The notes: generated by a model not told the origin, from the letters alone. A stretch of DNA of 41,825 nucleotides from an uncultured Collinsella sp. (GCA_900545615.1 UQZM01000013.1:1-41825); one strand, 5' to 3'; positions 15,243 through 23,144 are shown, counted from the first letter of the stretch. Made by a program: numbers and translations.

Positions 15243-17189
15243 GTGCGCGTGGCCGGTCACGACAACATACCAACGCTTGCCGAGCAGGTTTCGCGCGTTC
15301 CCACACAGCCCGGATGCTACCTTTGGAAGGATGCCAAGGGCGATGTCATCTACGTGGGCAAGGCGAAAAACCTGCGCGCCCGCATGCGTCAATACGTGAC
15401 ACTGCAGGATGAGCGTCAAAAGATCCCGCTGATGATGCAGCTGGTGGCGAGCTTTGACTACATCGTTGTCGAAACCGAGCATGAGGCGCTTGTACTCGAG
15501 CGCAACCTGATCGGCCAGTACCATCCGTACTTTAACGTCGACCTCAAGGATGACAAGAGCTACCCCTTTATCGCCATTACAAAGGGCGACCTGTATCCCG
15601 CGATCAAATACACGCGTGAGCGTCATAAGCCGGGAACGCGCTATTTTGGACCCTATACCGATAGCCGTGCGGCACGTGAGACGATAGATACGCTGCGCAA
15701 GGTTATCCCCATCTGCTCTGCATCCTGTGCGGAGTGGCGTCGTTGTCGCCGTACCATCGAGTCCCACAAGGGCGAGGAAGACATCGTCAATATGATTTGC
15801 GCACAAAACGGGCGTCCCTGCTTTGACTACCATGTCGGGCGCGGCCCGGGTGCGTGTGTCGGCGCGATTTCCCCGGCAGACTATGCCAAGAACGTCAAGC
15901 GTGTCGAGCGCTTTTTGTCGGGCCATCGCAAGGATGTCGTCGATGAGCTGACCTCCGAGATGACGGATGCCGCCGAGGCGCTCGACTTTGAGCGCGCGGC
16001 ACGCGTCAAACGTCGTTTGGAGGTCATCAGGGGTCTGGACGATCGTCAGCAAGTCGTTTTTCCCTCCAGTGTCGATATCGATGTCATCGGGTTCTATCGC
16101 GAGGAGACCATCTCCGCCGCTTGCGTCTTCGTCGTTCGCGAGGGCCGAACAGTTCGCACCTGCGAGTTCATTCTCGACAAGGGTCTTGATGTTGACGAGG
16201 AAGAGCTCCAGTCGGGCTTTCTTAAGCGCTATTACGACGAAACGGCTGATATTCCAGCTGAGGTCAACCTTTCCGTCGAGCTTGAGGATGCGGAGGCGCT
16301 GGGGGAGTGGCTTGCGGGCAAGCGTGAGCGTTCCTGCCATCTCCATAGGCCGCAGCGTGGCGAAAAGTACCGTCTGCTCGATATGGCATCCAAAAATGCG
16401 CGCCATGCCCTCATGCGCTACATGATGCGAACGGGGTACGCTGACGACCGCACCAATCAAGCGCTCCTGGAGCTCGAAAGTGCGTTGGCGCTGCCATCGC
16501 CGCCGTTGCGTATCGAGTGCTTCGATATCTCTACACTGCATGGCACCTTTACGGTCGCCTCGATGGTGGTGTTTACCAACGGGCGCGCCGACAAGAGCCA
16601 GTACCGTCGTTTTAAAATTCAGGCCGAATTGGACGAGGCAAACGACTTCGTGTCGATGTCCGAGGTTTTGGGACGACGCTATGCTCCCGAGCGCATGGCC
16701 GACGAGCGCTTTGGCTCGCGCCCCGATTTGCTCGTTGTCGATGGCGGTAAGCCGCAATTGACCGCTGCGATCAAGCAACTTGAGGCTCTTGGGCTCGATA
16801 TACCAGTTTGTGGCTTGGCGAAGGCCGACGAGGAAGTTTTTGTGCCTTGGGACGAGACTCCTGTCGTGCTGCCGACCGGGTCTGCTTCGCTCTATCTAAT
16901 TAAACAGGTACGCGATGAGTCCCACCGATTTGCCATCACGTTCCACCGTGAGTTGCGCGATAAAGCCATGACGGTTTCGGTACTCGATGACGTTCCGGGC
17001 GTGGGACCCACCAGAAAACGTGCCCTTATGCGCCATTTTGGCTCGATGAAGCGTTTGCGCGCGGCGAGCGAGCAAGAGATCGCGGAAGTTCGCGGCATAC
17101 CTGCCGATGTTGCCAAGGCGGTCCACGAGGCGCTCGTTGCATGGAATGCCGAGCGCGCCGAGGCGGCGGCTGGCCATTCCGATAGCTAA
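15243..17189 (+). CDS. uvrC: Excinuclease ABC subunit C
   Basis: Dual nuclease of nucleotide excision repair, cutting both sides of a lesion marked by UvrB. The 648 residues contain an N-terminal GIY-YIG domain (GCYLWKDAKGDVIYVGKAKNLRARM, about 24-48), a cysteine-containing region (C158, C162, C168, C186, C193, C205), a UVR motif (about 236-271) that meets UvrB, an RNase H-like domain (IECFDISTLHGT) and C-terminal helix-hairpin-helix repeats (VPGVGPTRKRALMRHFG). The cysteine usually found in the motif YxIGRCxxPC is glycine here (HVGRGPGAC), and there is an insert with extra cysteines. GTG 15243 is directly after the murJ stop; GTG 15249 is an equally possible start. Expression is probably coupled to murJ. 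Confidence 0.96.
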   Translation: MRVAGHDNIPTLAEQVSRVPTQPGCYLWKDAKGDVIYVGKAKNLRARMRQYVTLQDERQKIPLMMQLVASFDYIVVETEHEALVLERNLIGQYHPYFNVDLKDDKSYPFIAITKGDLYPAIKYTRERHKPGTRYFGPYTDSRAARETIDTLRKVIPICSASCAEWRRCRRTIESHKGEEDIVNMICAQNGRPCFDYHVGRGPGACVGAISPADYAKNVKRVERFLSGHRKDVVDELTSEMTDAAEALDFERAARVKRRLEVIRGLDDRQQVVFPSSVDIDVIGFYREETISAACVFVVREGRTVRTCEFILDKGLDVDEEELQSGFLKRYYDETADIPAEVNLSVELEDAEALGEWLAGKRERSCHLHRPQRGEKYRLLDMASKNARHALMRYMMRTGYADDRTNQALLELESALALPSPPLRIECFDISTLHGTFTVASMVVFTNGRADKSQYRRFKIQAELDEANDFVSMSEVLGRRYAPERMADERFGSRPDLLVVDGGKPQLTAAIKQLEALGLDIPVCGLAKADEEVFVPWDETPVVLPTGSASLYLIKQVRDESHRFAITFHRELRDKAMTVSVLDDVPGVGPTRKRALMRHFGSMKRLRAASEQEIAEVRGIPADVAKAVHEALVAWNAERAEAAAGHSDS

Positions 17190-17280
17190 ACACGAGCCTA
17201 AACAACTGATATACATGATTGCGCGATTTTCAACCATTTATTTCGCCATGATTGCCTGCTGGTTTCGGGTTTTATTAACG

Positions 17281-17294
17281 CTAAAACGTTTGAC
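17281..17294. promoter_or_regulatory. LacI-like operator at the nan promoter
   Basis: CTAAAACGTTTGAC matches 11 of 14 positions of the perfect palindrome TTAAAACGTTTTAA found ahead of gap (29984-29997). The centre CG and A/T flanks are typical of LacI-family and cre-type operators. It covers the -35 box, so a bound protein would repress. Confidence 0.45.
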
Positions 17295-17321
17295 TAACCC
17301 AAGCGAAAACCCTGCTATCCT
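17290..17321 (+). promoter_or_regulatory. Candidate nan operon promoter
   Basis: TTGACT (17290-17295) and an extended -10 TGCTATCCT (17313-17321; hexamer TATCCT) are 20 nt apart. The long spacer is offset by the TGn extension. The -35 box overlaps the LacI-like palindrome half TAAAACGTTT. Confidence 0.5.
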
Positions 17322-17352
17322 GCGGGTTGACGAAGACTGATATCTCACCTCG

Positions 17353-17435
17353 CCGATACATACTGTCTGGCGAATCATTTGTCAATGAATTCGGTGAACG
17401 GTAGTAAATACCGTTCAAGCGTATGTATGTATCGG
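17353..17435 (+). ncRNA. Three-way-junction leader RNA of the nan operon
   Basis: A closing stem of 11 perfect pairs (17353-17363 with 17425-17435) encloses two hairpins. The first is 17371-17379 with 17384-17393 (loop TGTC, one bulged A). The second is 17396-17403 with 17409-17416, eight perfect pairs and loop GTAAA. It lies after the candidate promoter and 118 nt before the first start codon. It matches no riboswitch I can name. A cis-regulatory role is inferred from position and structure only. Confidence 0.5.
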
Positions 17436-17500
17436 TCGCCGAGCGCGGCACCTCAGTTGGGTTCGTCGGTAGGTAAGGTATATATCGTCCGCAAGTTGCG

Positions 17501-17524
17501 CGGGGGCACGTCTAGGTGCTCCCG
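17501..17524 (+). promoter_or_regulatory. Leader hairpin before the nan binding-protein gene
   Basis: A 9-bp stem with one G-U pair (17501-17509 with 17516-17524, loop GTCTAG) ends 19 nt before the ribosome site. The following sequence AGTAAGATTCTCT is only mildly T-rich. It could be an expression platform for the upstream junction or simply protect the mRNA 5' end. Confidence 0.4.
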
Positions 17525-17553
17525 AGTAAGATTCTCTATTGATAGGAGAAGAC

Positions 17554-19167
17554 ATGGCCATCATCAACAAGGGTATGTCCAGGCGTTCGTTCCTCGGCCT
17601 CACCGGCAGCGTCGCTGCTGTCGCCGGCCTTGGTCTCACTGGCTGCGGTGGCAGCTCTAGCGACGAGGGTTCCGCTTCCGGCTCCACCGATTCCGCCAAC
17701 CGTGGCGGCGGCGTGATCACCGCTGGTTCCGCTTACGCTCCGTCCAGCTTCGATCCCGCCAGCACTGGCTCCGCTGTGGGCCTGGGTGCTAACTGGCACG
17801 TCGTCGAGGGCCTCTACGGCATCGATTACCACGACTACAGCACCTTCAACGAGCTCGCCACCGACGATCCCAAGTCTGTGGACGACACCACTTTCGAGGT
17901 CACCATCCGCAAGGGCGCCAAGTTCTCCGATGGCACCGAGGTCACCGCTGACGATGTCGTTGCCTCCTACACCGCTTGCGCCGCTTCCGCTACCTATGCT
18001 CCGTTCTTCCAGCCCTTCGAGTCCATCGAGGCCAAGGACGCCAGCACCGTGACGGTCAAGACTAAGGTCCCCAACTTCTCCCTGCTCAAGGATCGTCTGG
18101 CCATCGTCCGCGTTACCCCGGCCACCCAGACCGAGGAGGATCGCGCCAAGCAGCCGATCGGTTCCGGCCCCTGGATGTACGACTCTATCTCCGATACCGA
18201 GATCACCTTGGTTCCCAACCCCGAGTACAACGGTGAGTATGCTGCCGAGGATAAGAAGATCCAGTACAGCATCCTGACCGACCCCACCGCTCGCGTTACC
18301 GCTCAGCAGGAGGGCTCCACGCTCGTTATGGAGCTCGTTACCGCTGACGCCGTCGACCAGCTCGAGAGCGCCGGCTGCAAGATCGATAACGTTCAGGGTT
18401 TCGGCACCCGCTTCATCATGTTCAACGTCGCCAAGGAGCCTTGGAACAACGTCAAGGTCCGTCAGGCTGTCATGTATGCGCTCGACACCGAGAAGATGGT
18501 CAGCAACACCTTCGCCGGCCTTGCCACCGCTGCCAGCTGCTACCTGCCCAAGAGCTTCACCAACTATCATGAGGCTTCCACGGTGTACAAGACCGACGCC
18601 AAGAAGGCTAAGAAGCTCATCGAGGAGTCTGGCATCACCCCGGGTGCCATCACCCTGCGCACCACCGACAACGAGCAGATTAAGGGCATGGCCGCCCAGG
18701 TCAAGAACGACCTCGACGCTCTCGGCTTCGATGTGACCATCCAGACCGATACCTCGCCGGCCACTTACGCTGCCATCGACGGCGGCGAGGCCTACGATAT
18801 CCTCCTTGCCCCTGGCGATCCTTCCTGCTTCGGCGCCGACCCCGACCTGCTGCTCAACTGGTGGTACGGCGACAACGTCTGGATGCAGACCCGTTGCCCG
18901 TGGAAGGAGTCCGCTGAGTGGCAGAAGCTCCACGGCCTCATGGACGAGGCTCTTGCCGCCGAGGGCGACGAGCAGCAGAAGAAGTGGAACGAGTGCTTCG
19001 ACATCATTGCCGACAACGCCGTTCTGTACCCCGTTGTCCACGTCAAGACCGTCTCCGCTTCCTGGGACGATCCGTCCACTGCACCCAACGGCGAGGCCCT
19101 CGATGGCTTCAAGGGCATCGGCACGACGAGCATGTCCTTCAGGGGCGTTGCGACCGTCAAGGCGTAA
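17554..19167 (+). CDS. ABC transporter substrate-binding lipoprotein, family 5 (probable sialic acid)
   Basis: Predicted extracellular solute-binding protein of the peptide/nickel class (SBP_bac_5), 537 residues. It begins with a Tat-type lipoprotein signal: SRRSFLGL (R10, R11), a hydrophobic stretch and the lipobox LTGC with C31 as lipidation site, then a Ser/Gly linker. The mature part carries family-5 features: SFDPASTG, FEVTIRKGAKFSDGTEVTADDV, and RQAVMYALD. Although the fold suggests peptides, the genes that follow are for sialic acid breakdown. Family-5 binding proteins also serve sialic acid, as in SatABCD of Haemophilus ducreyi and the Corynebacterium glutamicum transporter. The substrate is therefore inferred. 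ATG 17554 has AGGAG 5 nt upstream. Confidence 0.85.
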   Translation: MAIINKGMSRRSFLGLTGSVAAVAGLGLTGCGGSSSDEGSASGSTDSANRGGGVITAGSAYAPSSFDPASTGSAVGLGANWHVVEGLYGIDYHDYSTFNELATDDPKSVDDTTFEVTIRKGAKFSDGTEVTADDVVASYTACAASATYAPFFQPFESIEAKDASTVTVKTKVPNFSLLKDRLAIVRVTPATQTEEDRAKQPIGSGPWMYDSISDTEITLVPNPEYNGEYAAEDKKIQYSILTDPTARVTAQQEGSTLVMELVTADAVDQLESAGCKIDNVQGFGTRFIMFNVAKEPWNNVKVRQAVMYALDTEKMVSNTFAGLATAASCYLPKSFTNYHEASTVYKTDAKKAKKLIEESGITPGAITLRTTDNEQIKGMAAQVKNDLDALGFDVTIQTDTSPATYAAIDGGEAYDILLAPGDPSCFGADPDLLLNWWYGDNVWMQTRCPWKESAEWQKLHGLMDEALAAEGDEQQKKWNECFDIIADNAVLYPVVHVKTVSASWDDPSTAPNGEALDGFKGIGTTSMSFRGVATVKA

Positions 19168-19229
19168 GACTCGCTTGAGTCTGTATGCAGGATGTCGGTC
19201 GTTGGGACCGTATCCTCATAGTTGAAACA

Positions 19230-19263
19230 AAGACCCGGGCGGCAACGATGTCGCTCGGGTCTT
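19230..19263 (+). promoter_or_regulatory. Intercistronic hairpin after the nan binding-protein gene
   Basis: A 12-bp stem with one G-U pair (19230-19241 with 19252-19263) has no T run after it. It probably stabilises the binding-protein mRNA or lets only part of transcription pass to the permease genes. Confidence 0.6.
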
Positions 19264-19324
19264 GTAATGAGTATCCGTACTCATATACCAGTTGGTCCTA
19301 CCGACAAAAGAAAGGGGAGAGAAC

Positions 19325-20281
19325 GTGAACAACTTGCTACGTTTGATTGGAAGGCGTCTTGTGGCGCTGCCGATCATGGCATTGGGCGTCACCGTCCTGG
19401 TGTTCTTCCTTATGTCGTTCTCCAAGACCGACCCCGCCTACACGGCGTTGGGTGACGGTGCCTCGCCCGAGGCGGTTGCCGAGTACCATGAGAAGTATGG
19501 TCTGGACGACCCCTGGCCCGTGCGCTACGTGCGCTATATGGGCGATTTGATCCATGGCGACATGGGCACCTATGGTGCTGCTCGCAACTCCGTTGCCAAG
19601 CGCATCTCCACGGCCCTGCCCGTCACGATGCAGCTGACCTTCATCGGTCTTGCCATCGGTGCGGTCGTTTCGTTTTTGCTCGGCGTCATCGCGGCACTGT
19701 ATCGTGACAAATGGCCGGACCAAGTAATCCGTGTCTTTTCCATCGCCGGCTTGGCAACCCCGTCGTTCTGGCTTGCCGTTCTGTTGATCCTGCTGTTCTC
19801 TTCCTACCTTAAGGTGCTCCCGGCATCGGGCGCTCTGCCTCACTTCACCACGAATCCGGTTGGCTATCTGGGACGTATGATCATGCCCGCCATCGCCTTG
19901 GCATTTCCGCTGACGGGCCAGATGACTCGTATCGTGCGTACCGCCATGGTCGAGGAGCTCGACAAGGATTATGTCCGTATGGCTCGCGGCGCCGGCGTTC
20001 CCGAGAAGGTCGTCGTCGGCATCAACGTTCTTCGCAATGCGCTGATCACCCCGGTCACCACCCTCGGTCTTAAGATCGGCTACCTCATGGGCGGCGCCGT
20101 CGTCATCGAGGTTATCTTCAACCTCCCCGGCATGGGCACCGCGATTCTGCAGGGCGTTCAGGGCAACGAGGCGAACCTGGTTCAGGGCGTCGTTATCGTC
20201 GTTGCTCTTGCCTTCATCATCATCAACATCGTGGTTGACATGCTCTACCTGCTCATCAACCCGCGCATCAGGACGGTGTAG
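19325..20281 (+). CDS. ABC transporter permease, DppB type (nan operon)
   Basis: Predicted membrane permease of the DppB/OppB class, 318 residues with about six hydrophobic segments (first at about residues 10-30). It contains the N-terminal ALPIMALGVTVLVFFLMSF and the EAA-type coupling loop YVRMARGAGVPEKVVVGINVLRNA that docks onto an ATPase. I chose GTG 19325, preceded by AAAGGGGAGAG (19311-19321); the longer frame starting at 19292 lacks a ribosome site. It would pair with the permease half of the next protein to form the pore for the operon's substrate, inferred to be sialic acid. The gap to the next gene is 3 nt. Confidence 0.9.
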   Translation: MNNLLRLIGRRLVALPIMALGVTVLVFFLMSFSKTDPAYTALGDGASPEAVAEYHEKYGLDDPWPVRYVRYMGDLIHGDMGTYGAARNSVAKRISTALPVTMQLTFIGLAIGAVVSFLLGVIAALYRDKWPDQVIRVFSIAGLATPSFWLAVLLILLFSSYLKVLPASGALPHFTTNPVGYLGRMIMPAIALAFPLTGQMTRIVRTAMVEELDKDYVRMARGAGVPEKVVVGINVLRNALITPVTTLGLKIGYLMGGAVVIEVIFNLPGMGTAILQGVQGNEANLVQGVVIVVALAFIIINIVVDMLYLLINPRIRTV

Positions 20282-20284
20282 ATT

Positions 20285-22300
20285 ATGGTAAAGATTCGAG
20301 AGAAGCAAACCGAGCAGCTCGAGAAGGCTGCCTCCAAGGGGCTCAAGCTCGGTGGCTGGAAGAAGATGACGCTGTCTTCTAAGATTGCCGCCGTCGTGCT
20401 GGTGCTGGTCGCCCTGACTGCGATCCTGGCGCCCCTTCTTGCTCCCTATAGCCCGGTCGAGATCTTTACGGCTCGCCAGGCTCCCGGCAACGGATTTATC
20501 TTCGGTACCGACGATAAGGGTCGCGACATTCTGTCGCGTATGCTCTACGGTGGTCGTTACTCGCTGATCATCGGCTTTGGCGCCACTGCCATGGCTCTGG
20601 TCTGCGGCTCGGTCGTGGGCGCCCTTGCGGCGGTTTCGCGCAAGGCCGTCTCCGAGACGATCATGCGTATCCTGGACATCATCATGTCCATCCCGGGCAT
20701 CGCCCTCGCGGCCGTCTTCGTCTCCATCCTGGGCAACTCCGTGCCGTCGATCATCTTCGCCATTGGCTTTATGTACACTCCGCAGATTGCCCGTATCGTG
20801 CGCGCCAACATCGTGTCCGAGTACGGCGAGGACTATGTCCGCGCGGTCATCGTTTCCGGCGCCAAGGCTCCGTGGATTTTGATCAAGCATGTTCTGCGTA
20901 ACTGCATCGCCCCGATCATGGTCTTCACCGTTACCCTGGTCGCCGACGCCATCATCTTCGAGGCCTCGCTGACCTTCATCGGCGCTGGTATTCAGGAGCC
21001 CACCGCTACCTGGGGCAACATCCTCGCCGACGCCCGCGGCGGCGTGCTCGCCGGCCGTTGGTGGCAGGCGCTGTTCCCGGGCCTGGCCATCATGATCACC
21101 TGCCTGGCGCTCAACATCCTCTCCGAGGGCATTACCGACGCCATGGCCGCTGCTCCCTCCGCCGCCCTGGATCCGACCGATTCCTCCAAGCGTCGCGAGG
21201 CCGACCTGCTGGTCTCCGACCCCGTTCGCGCCTACAAGGAGCAGGCCCAGTCTCTCTCCGCTCGCCTTGGCGCCCTGCGCGATGTCGAGCTCAAGCGTGA
21301 CGATCGCCATGTGCCCGACGAGTCTGTCGAACCGATTCTCTCGGTCCGTGACTTCTGCATTCAGTTTGAGCATCACGGTGATATCAACGTTGTCGACCAT
21401 GTCAACTTTGACGTCCGTCCTGGTCAGACCATGGGCCTGGTGGGCGAGTCCGGTTGCGGTAAGTCCATCACCACGCTGGCCATCATGGGCCTGACCGATG
21501 AGGACGAGCACCTTTCCGGCGAGGTCCTCTGGGAGGGCCGTGACCTGCTCAAGATGAGCAAGAAGGAGTGGTTCGGCCTGCGCGGTACCGATATCGCTAT
21601 GGTCTATCAGGACGCCCTGTCCTCACTCAACCCCTCCATGCTCATCTCTGCCCAGATGAAGCAGCTCACCAAGCGCGGCGGAACCCGCAGCGCCGAGGAG
21701 CTCCTGGAGCTCGTCGGCCTCGATCCCAAGCGCACGCTCGAGAGCTATCCGCATGAGCTCTCCGGCGGCCAGCGTCAGCGTGTCCTGATCGCTATGGCCC
21801 TTACCCGCGACCCCAAGCTGGTCATCTGCGACGAGCCCACGACCGCTCTGGACGTTACCGTTCAGAAGCAGGTCATCAAGCTGCTCAACGATCTTCAGGC
21901 CAAGCTCGGCTTTGCCATGATCTTCGTTTCGCACGACCTGGCGCTGGTCGCCGAGGTTGCCCACAACATCACGGTTATGTACGCTGGCCAGGTTATCGAG
22001 CAGGCGCCCACCAAGGAGCTGCTCACTAACCCGATCCACGAGTACACCCGCGGTCTTCTGGGTTCCGTTCTGTCCATCGAGAGCGGTTCGGGTCGCCTGC
22101 ACCAGGTGCCCGGCGCCGTTCCGAGTCCGCGCGATTTCCCCAAGGGCGATCGCTTCGCGCCCCGCTCGAGCCATCCGCGTATTGGCCTGGACACCCGTCC
22201 GGTCTTCAAGCGCGTGCCCGGCACCGAGCACTTCTATTCCGAGCTCCCCGACGAGGTGCTCAAGGCAAATGGTTTGACCCCTCACGCGGAGGTGATGTAG
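20285..22300 (+). CDS. Fused DppC-type permease and DppD-type ATPase (nan operon)
   Basis: A single 671-residue polypeptide joins a membrane permease (residues 1 to about 290) and an ABC ATPase (about 345-600). The permease has a cytosolic N-tail, a TM at about 33-53, FGTDDKGRDILSR (73-85) and the coupling loop around YVRAVIVSGAKAPW (184-197). The ATPase has Walker A GESGCGKS (387-394), signature LSGGQRQRV (492-500) and Walker B LVICDEPTTALD (512-523). The C-terminal Oligo_HPY-like tail aligns with the usual GCxFxxRC motif but reads GDRFAPRSS (621-629), so the cysteines are lost. Fused permease-ATPase subunits are known from sialic acid transporters of this class. I see no frameshift; the join is a real open frame. 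Confidence 0.9.
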   Translation: MVKIREKQTEQLEKAASKGLKLGGWKKMTLSSKIAAVVLVLVALTAILAPLLAPYSPVEIFTARQAPGNGFIFGTDDKGRDILSRMLYGGRYSLIIGFGATAMALVCGSVVGALAAVSRKAVSETIMRILDIIMSIPGIALAAVFVSILGNSVPSIIFAIGFMYTPQIARIVRANIVSEYGEDYVRAVIVSGAKAPWILIKHVLRNCIAPIMVFTVTLVADAIIFEASLTFIGAGIQEPTATWGNILADARGGVLAGRWWQALFPGLAIMITCLALNILSEGITDAMAAAPSAALDPTDSSKRREADLLVSDPVRAYKEQAQSLSARLGALRDVELKRDDRHVPDESVEPILSVRDFCIQFEHHGDINVVDHVNFDVRPGQTMGLVGESGCGKSITTLAIMGLTDEDEHLSGEVLWEGRDLLKMSKKEWFGLRGTDIAMVYQDALSSLNPSMLISAQMKQLTKRGGTRSAEELLELVGLDPKRTLESYPHELSGGQRQRVLIAMALTRDPKLVICDEPTTALDVTVQKQVIKLLNDLQAKLGFAMIFVSHDLALVAEVAHNITVMYAGQVIEQAPTKELLTNPIHEYTRGLLGSVLSIESGSGRLHQVPGAVPSPRDFPKGDRFAPRSSHPRIGLDTRPVFKRVPGTEHFYSELPDEVLKANGLTPHAEVM

Positions 22301-23128
22301 ATGAGCGAGACCGCAGTCAACGGCGTCGAGCCGATCATCTTCCTTGATGACGTCCACGTCACCTTTAGGACCCGTACCGGCTCGATTCTGCACCCCAACC
22401 TGGTTCACGCCGTCCAGGGTGTAACGATTAAGCTCATGCCCGGTCAGACGATTGGCATCGTCGGCGAGTCCGGTTGCGGTAAGTCCACCACCGCTAACGT
22501 CATGTGCGGCCTGCAGGCCCCCACGAGCGGCAAGGTCTACTTTAAGGGCAAGGACGTTACCAAACGTACCGCCGAGGACCGTCGCCACATGGGTCGCGTC
22601 ATCTCGGTCGTGTTCCAGAACCCGGCCACGGCGCTCAACCCCCGCATGGTCGTTCGCGAGCAGCTGCTCGACCCCATGCGCGTCCACAACCTGGGTACCG
22701 AGGCCGAGCAGGAGAAGCGCGTCAAGGAGCTTTTGGAGCTCACCGGTCTGCCCAGCTCCGCCGCCGAGGTTCTTCCCGGCCAGCTTTCGGGCGGCCAGCG
22801 TCAGCGCGTCGCAATTGCCCGTGCCCTGTCGCTGAACCCCGATGCCATCATCGCCGACGAGCCCACCTCGGCTCTGGACGTTTCGGTCCGCGCGCAGATT
22901 CTCAACCTGTTGACCGACCTTAAGAAGGAGCTCGGCCTGGCCATGGTGTTCATCAGCCATGACATCCAGACGGTCCGCTATATCTCTGACGACATCATCG
23001 TTATGAATGGCGGCAAGATCGTCGAGCAGGGCGAGGCCAAGCAGGTCTTCCAGCACCCCCAGGACCCCTACACCAAGATGCTGCTCGGCGCTGCGCCGTC
23101 GCTGCTGCATCCCAAGCTCGGCGAGTAG
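22301..23128 (+). CDS. ABC transporter ATPase, DppF type (nan operon)
   Basis: Predicted second ATPase of the importer, 275 residues. Walker A is GESGCGKS (55-62), followed by the Q-loop VVFQNPATALNP, signature LSGGQRQRVAIARAL, Walker B AIIADEPTSALDVS and the H-loop FISHD. It is shorter than typical DppF (about 320-340) because it ends after KMLLGAAPSLLHPKLGE and lacks the cysteine-bearing Oligo_HPY tail present in oppF of this window. Its ATG abuts the stop of the fused subunit with no gap. It would pair with the ATPase half of the fused protein to power import. Confidence 0.92.
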   Translation: MSETAVNGVEPIIFLDDVHVTFRTRTGSILHPNLVHAVQGVTIKLMPGQTIGIVGESGCGKSTTANVMCGLQAPTSGKVYFKGKDVTKRTAEDRRHMGRVISVVFQNPATALNPRMVVREQLLDPMRVHNLGTEAEQEKRVKELLELTGLPSSAAEVLPGQLSGGQRQRVAIARALSLNPDAIIADEPTSALDVSVRAQILNLLTDLKKELGLAMVFISHDIQTVRYISDDIIVMNGGKIVEQGEAKQVFQHPQDPYTKMLLGAAPSLLHPKLGE

Positions 23129-23144
23129 CCTCGCTTTCCCTCCC

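Larger units (their letters stand above)
17190..17553 (+). promoter_or_regulatory. Regulatory and leader region of the nan operon
   Basis: This 364-nt gap has no convincing gene. From left to right it holds a direct repeat CATGATTGC (17214-17222 and 17248-17256), an inverted repeat GTTTTA/TAAAAC (17269-17274 and 17282-17287), an operator-like palindrome and promoter (17281-17321), a three-way-junction RNA (17353-17435), a further hairpin (17501-17524) and the ribosome site AGGAG (17544-17548). No clear terminator of uvrC is seen. Confidence 0.6.

Noticed and set aside
17353..17435. Purine riboswitch
   Set aside because: It is also a three-way junction with a GTAAA loop, but the conserved core bases and the GATATGG-like loop are absent.
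17536..19041. Long minus-strand open frame of 501 codons opposite the nan binding-protein gene
   Set aside because: It is a shadow of strongly biased codons in the real gene; its translation is low-complexity Val/Gly/Leu/Asp with no family resemblance.
19337..21511. Minus-strand open frame of 724 codons opposite the permease genes
   Set aside because: The product is rich in Asp, His, Gln and Arg, without hydrophobic core or known motif, and it runs opposite two clear transporter genes.
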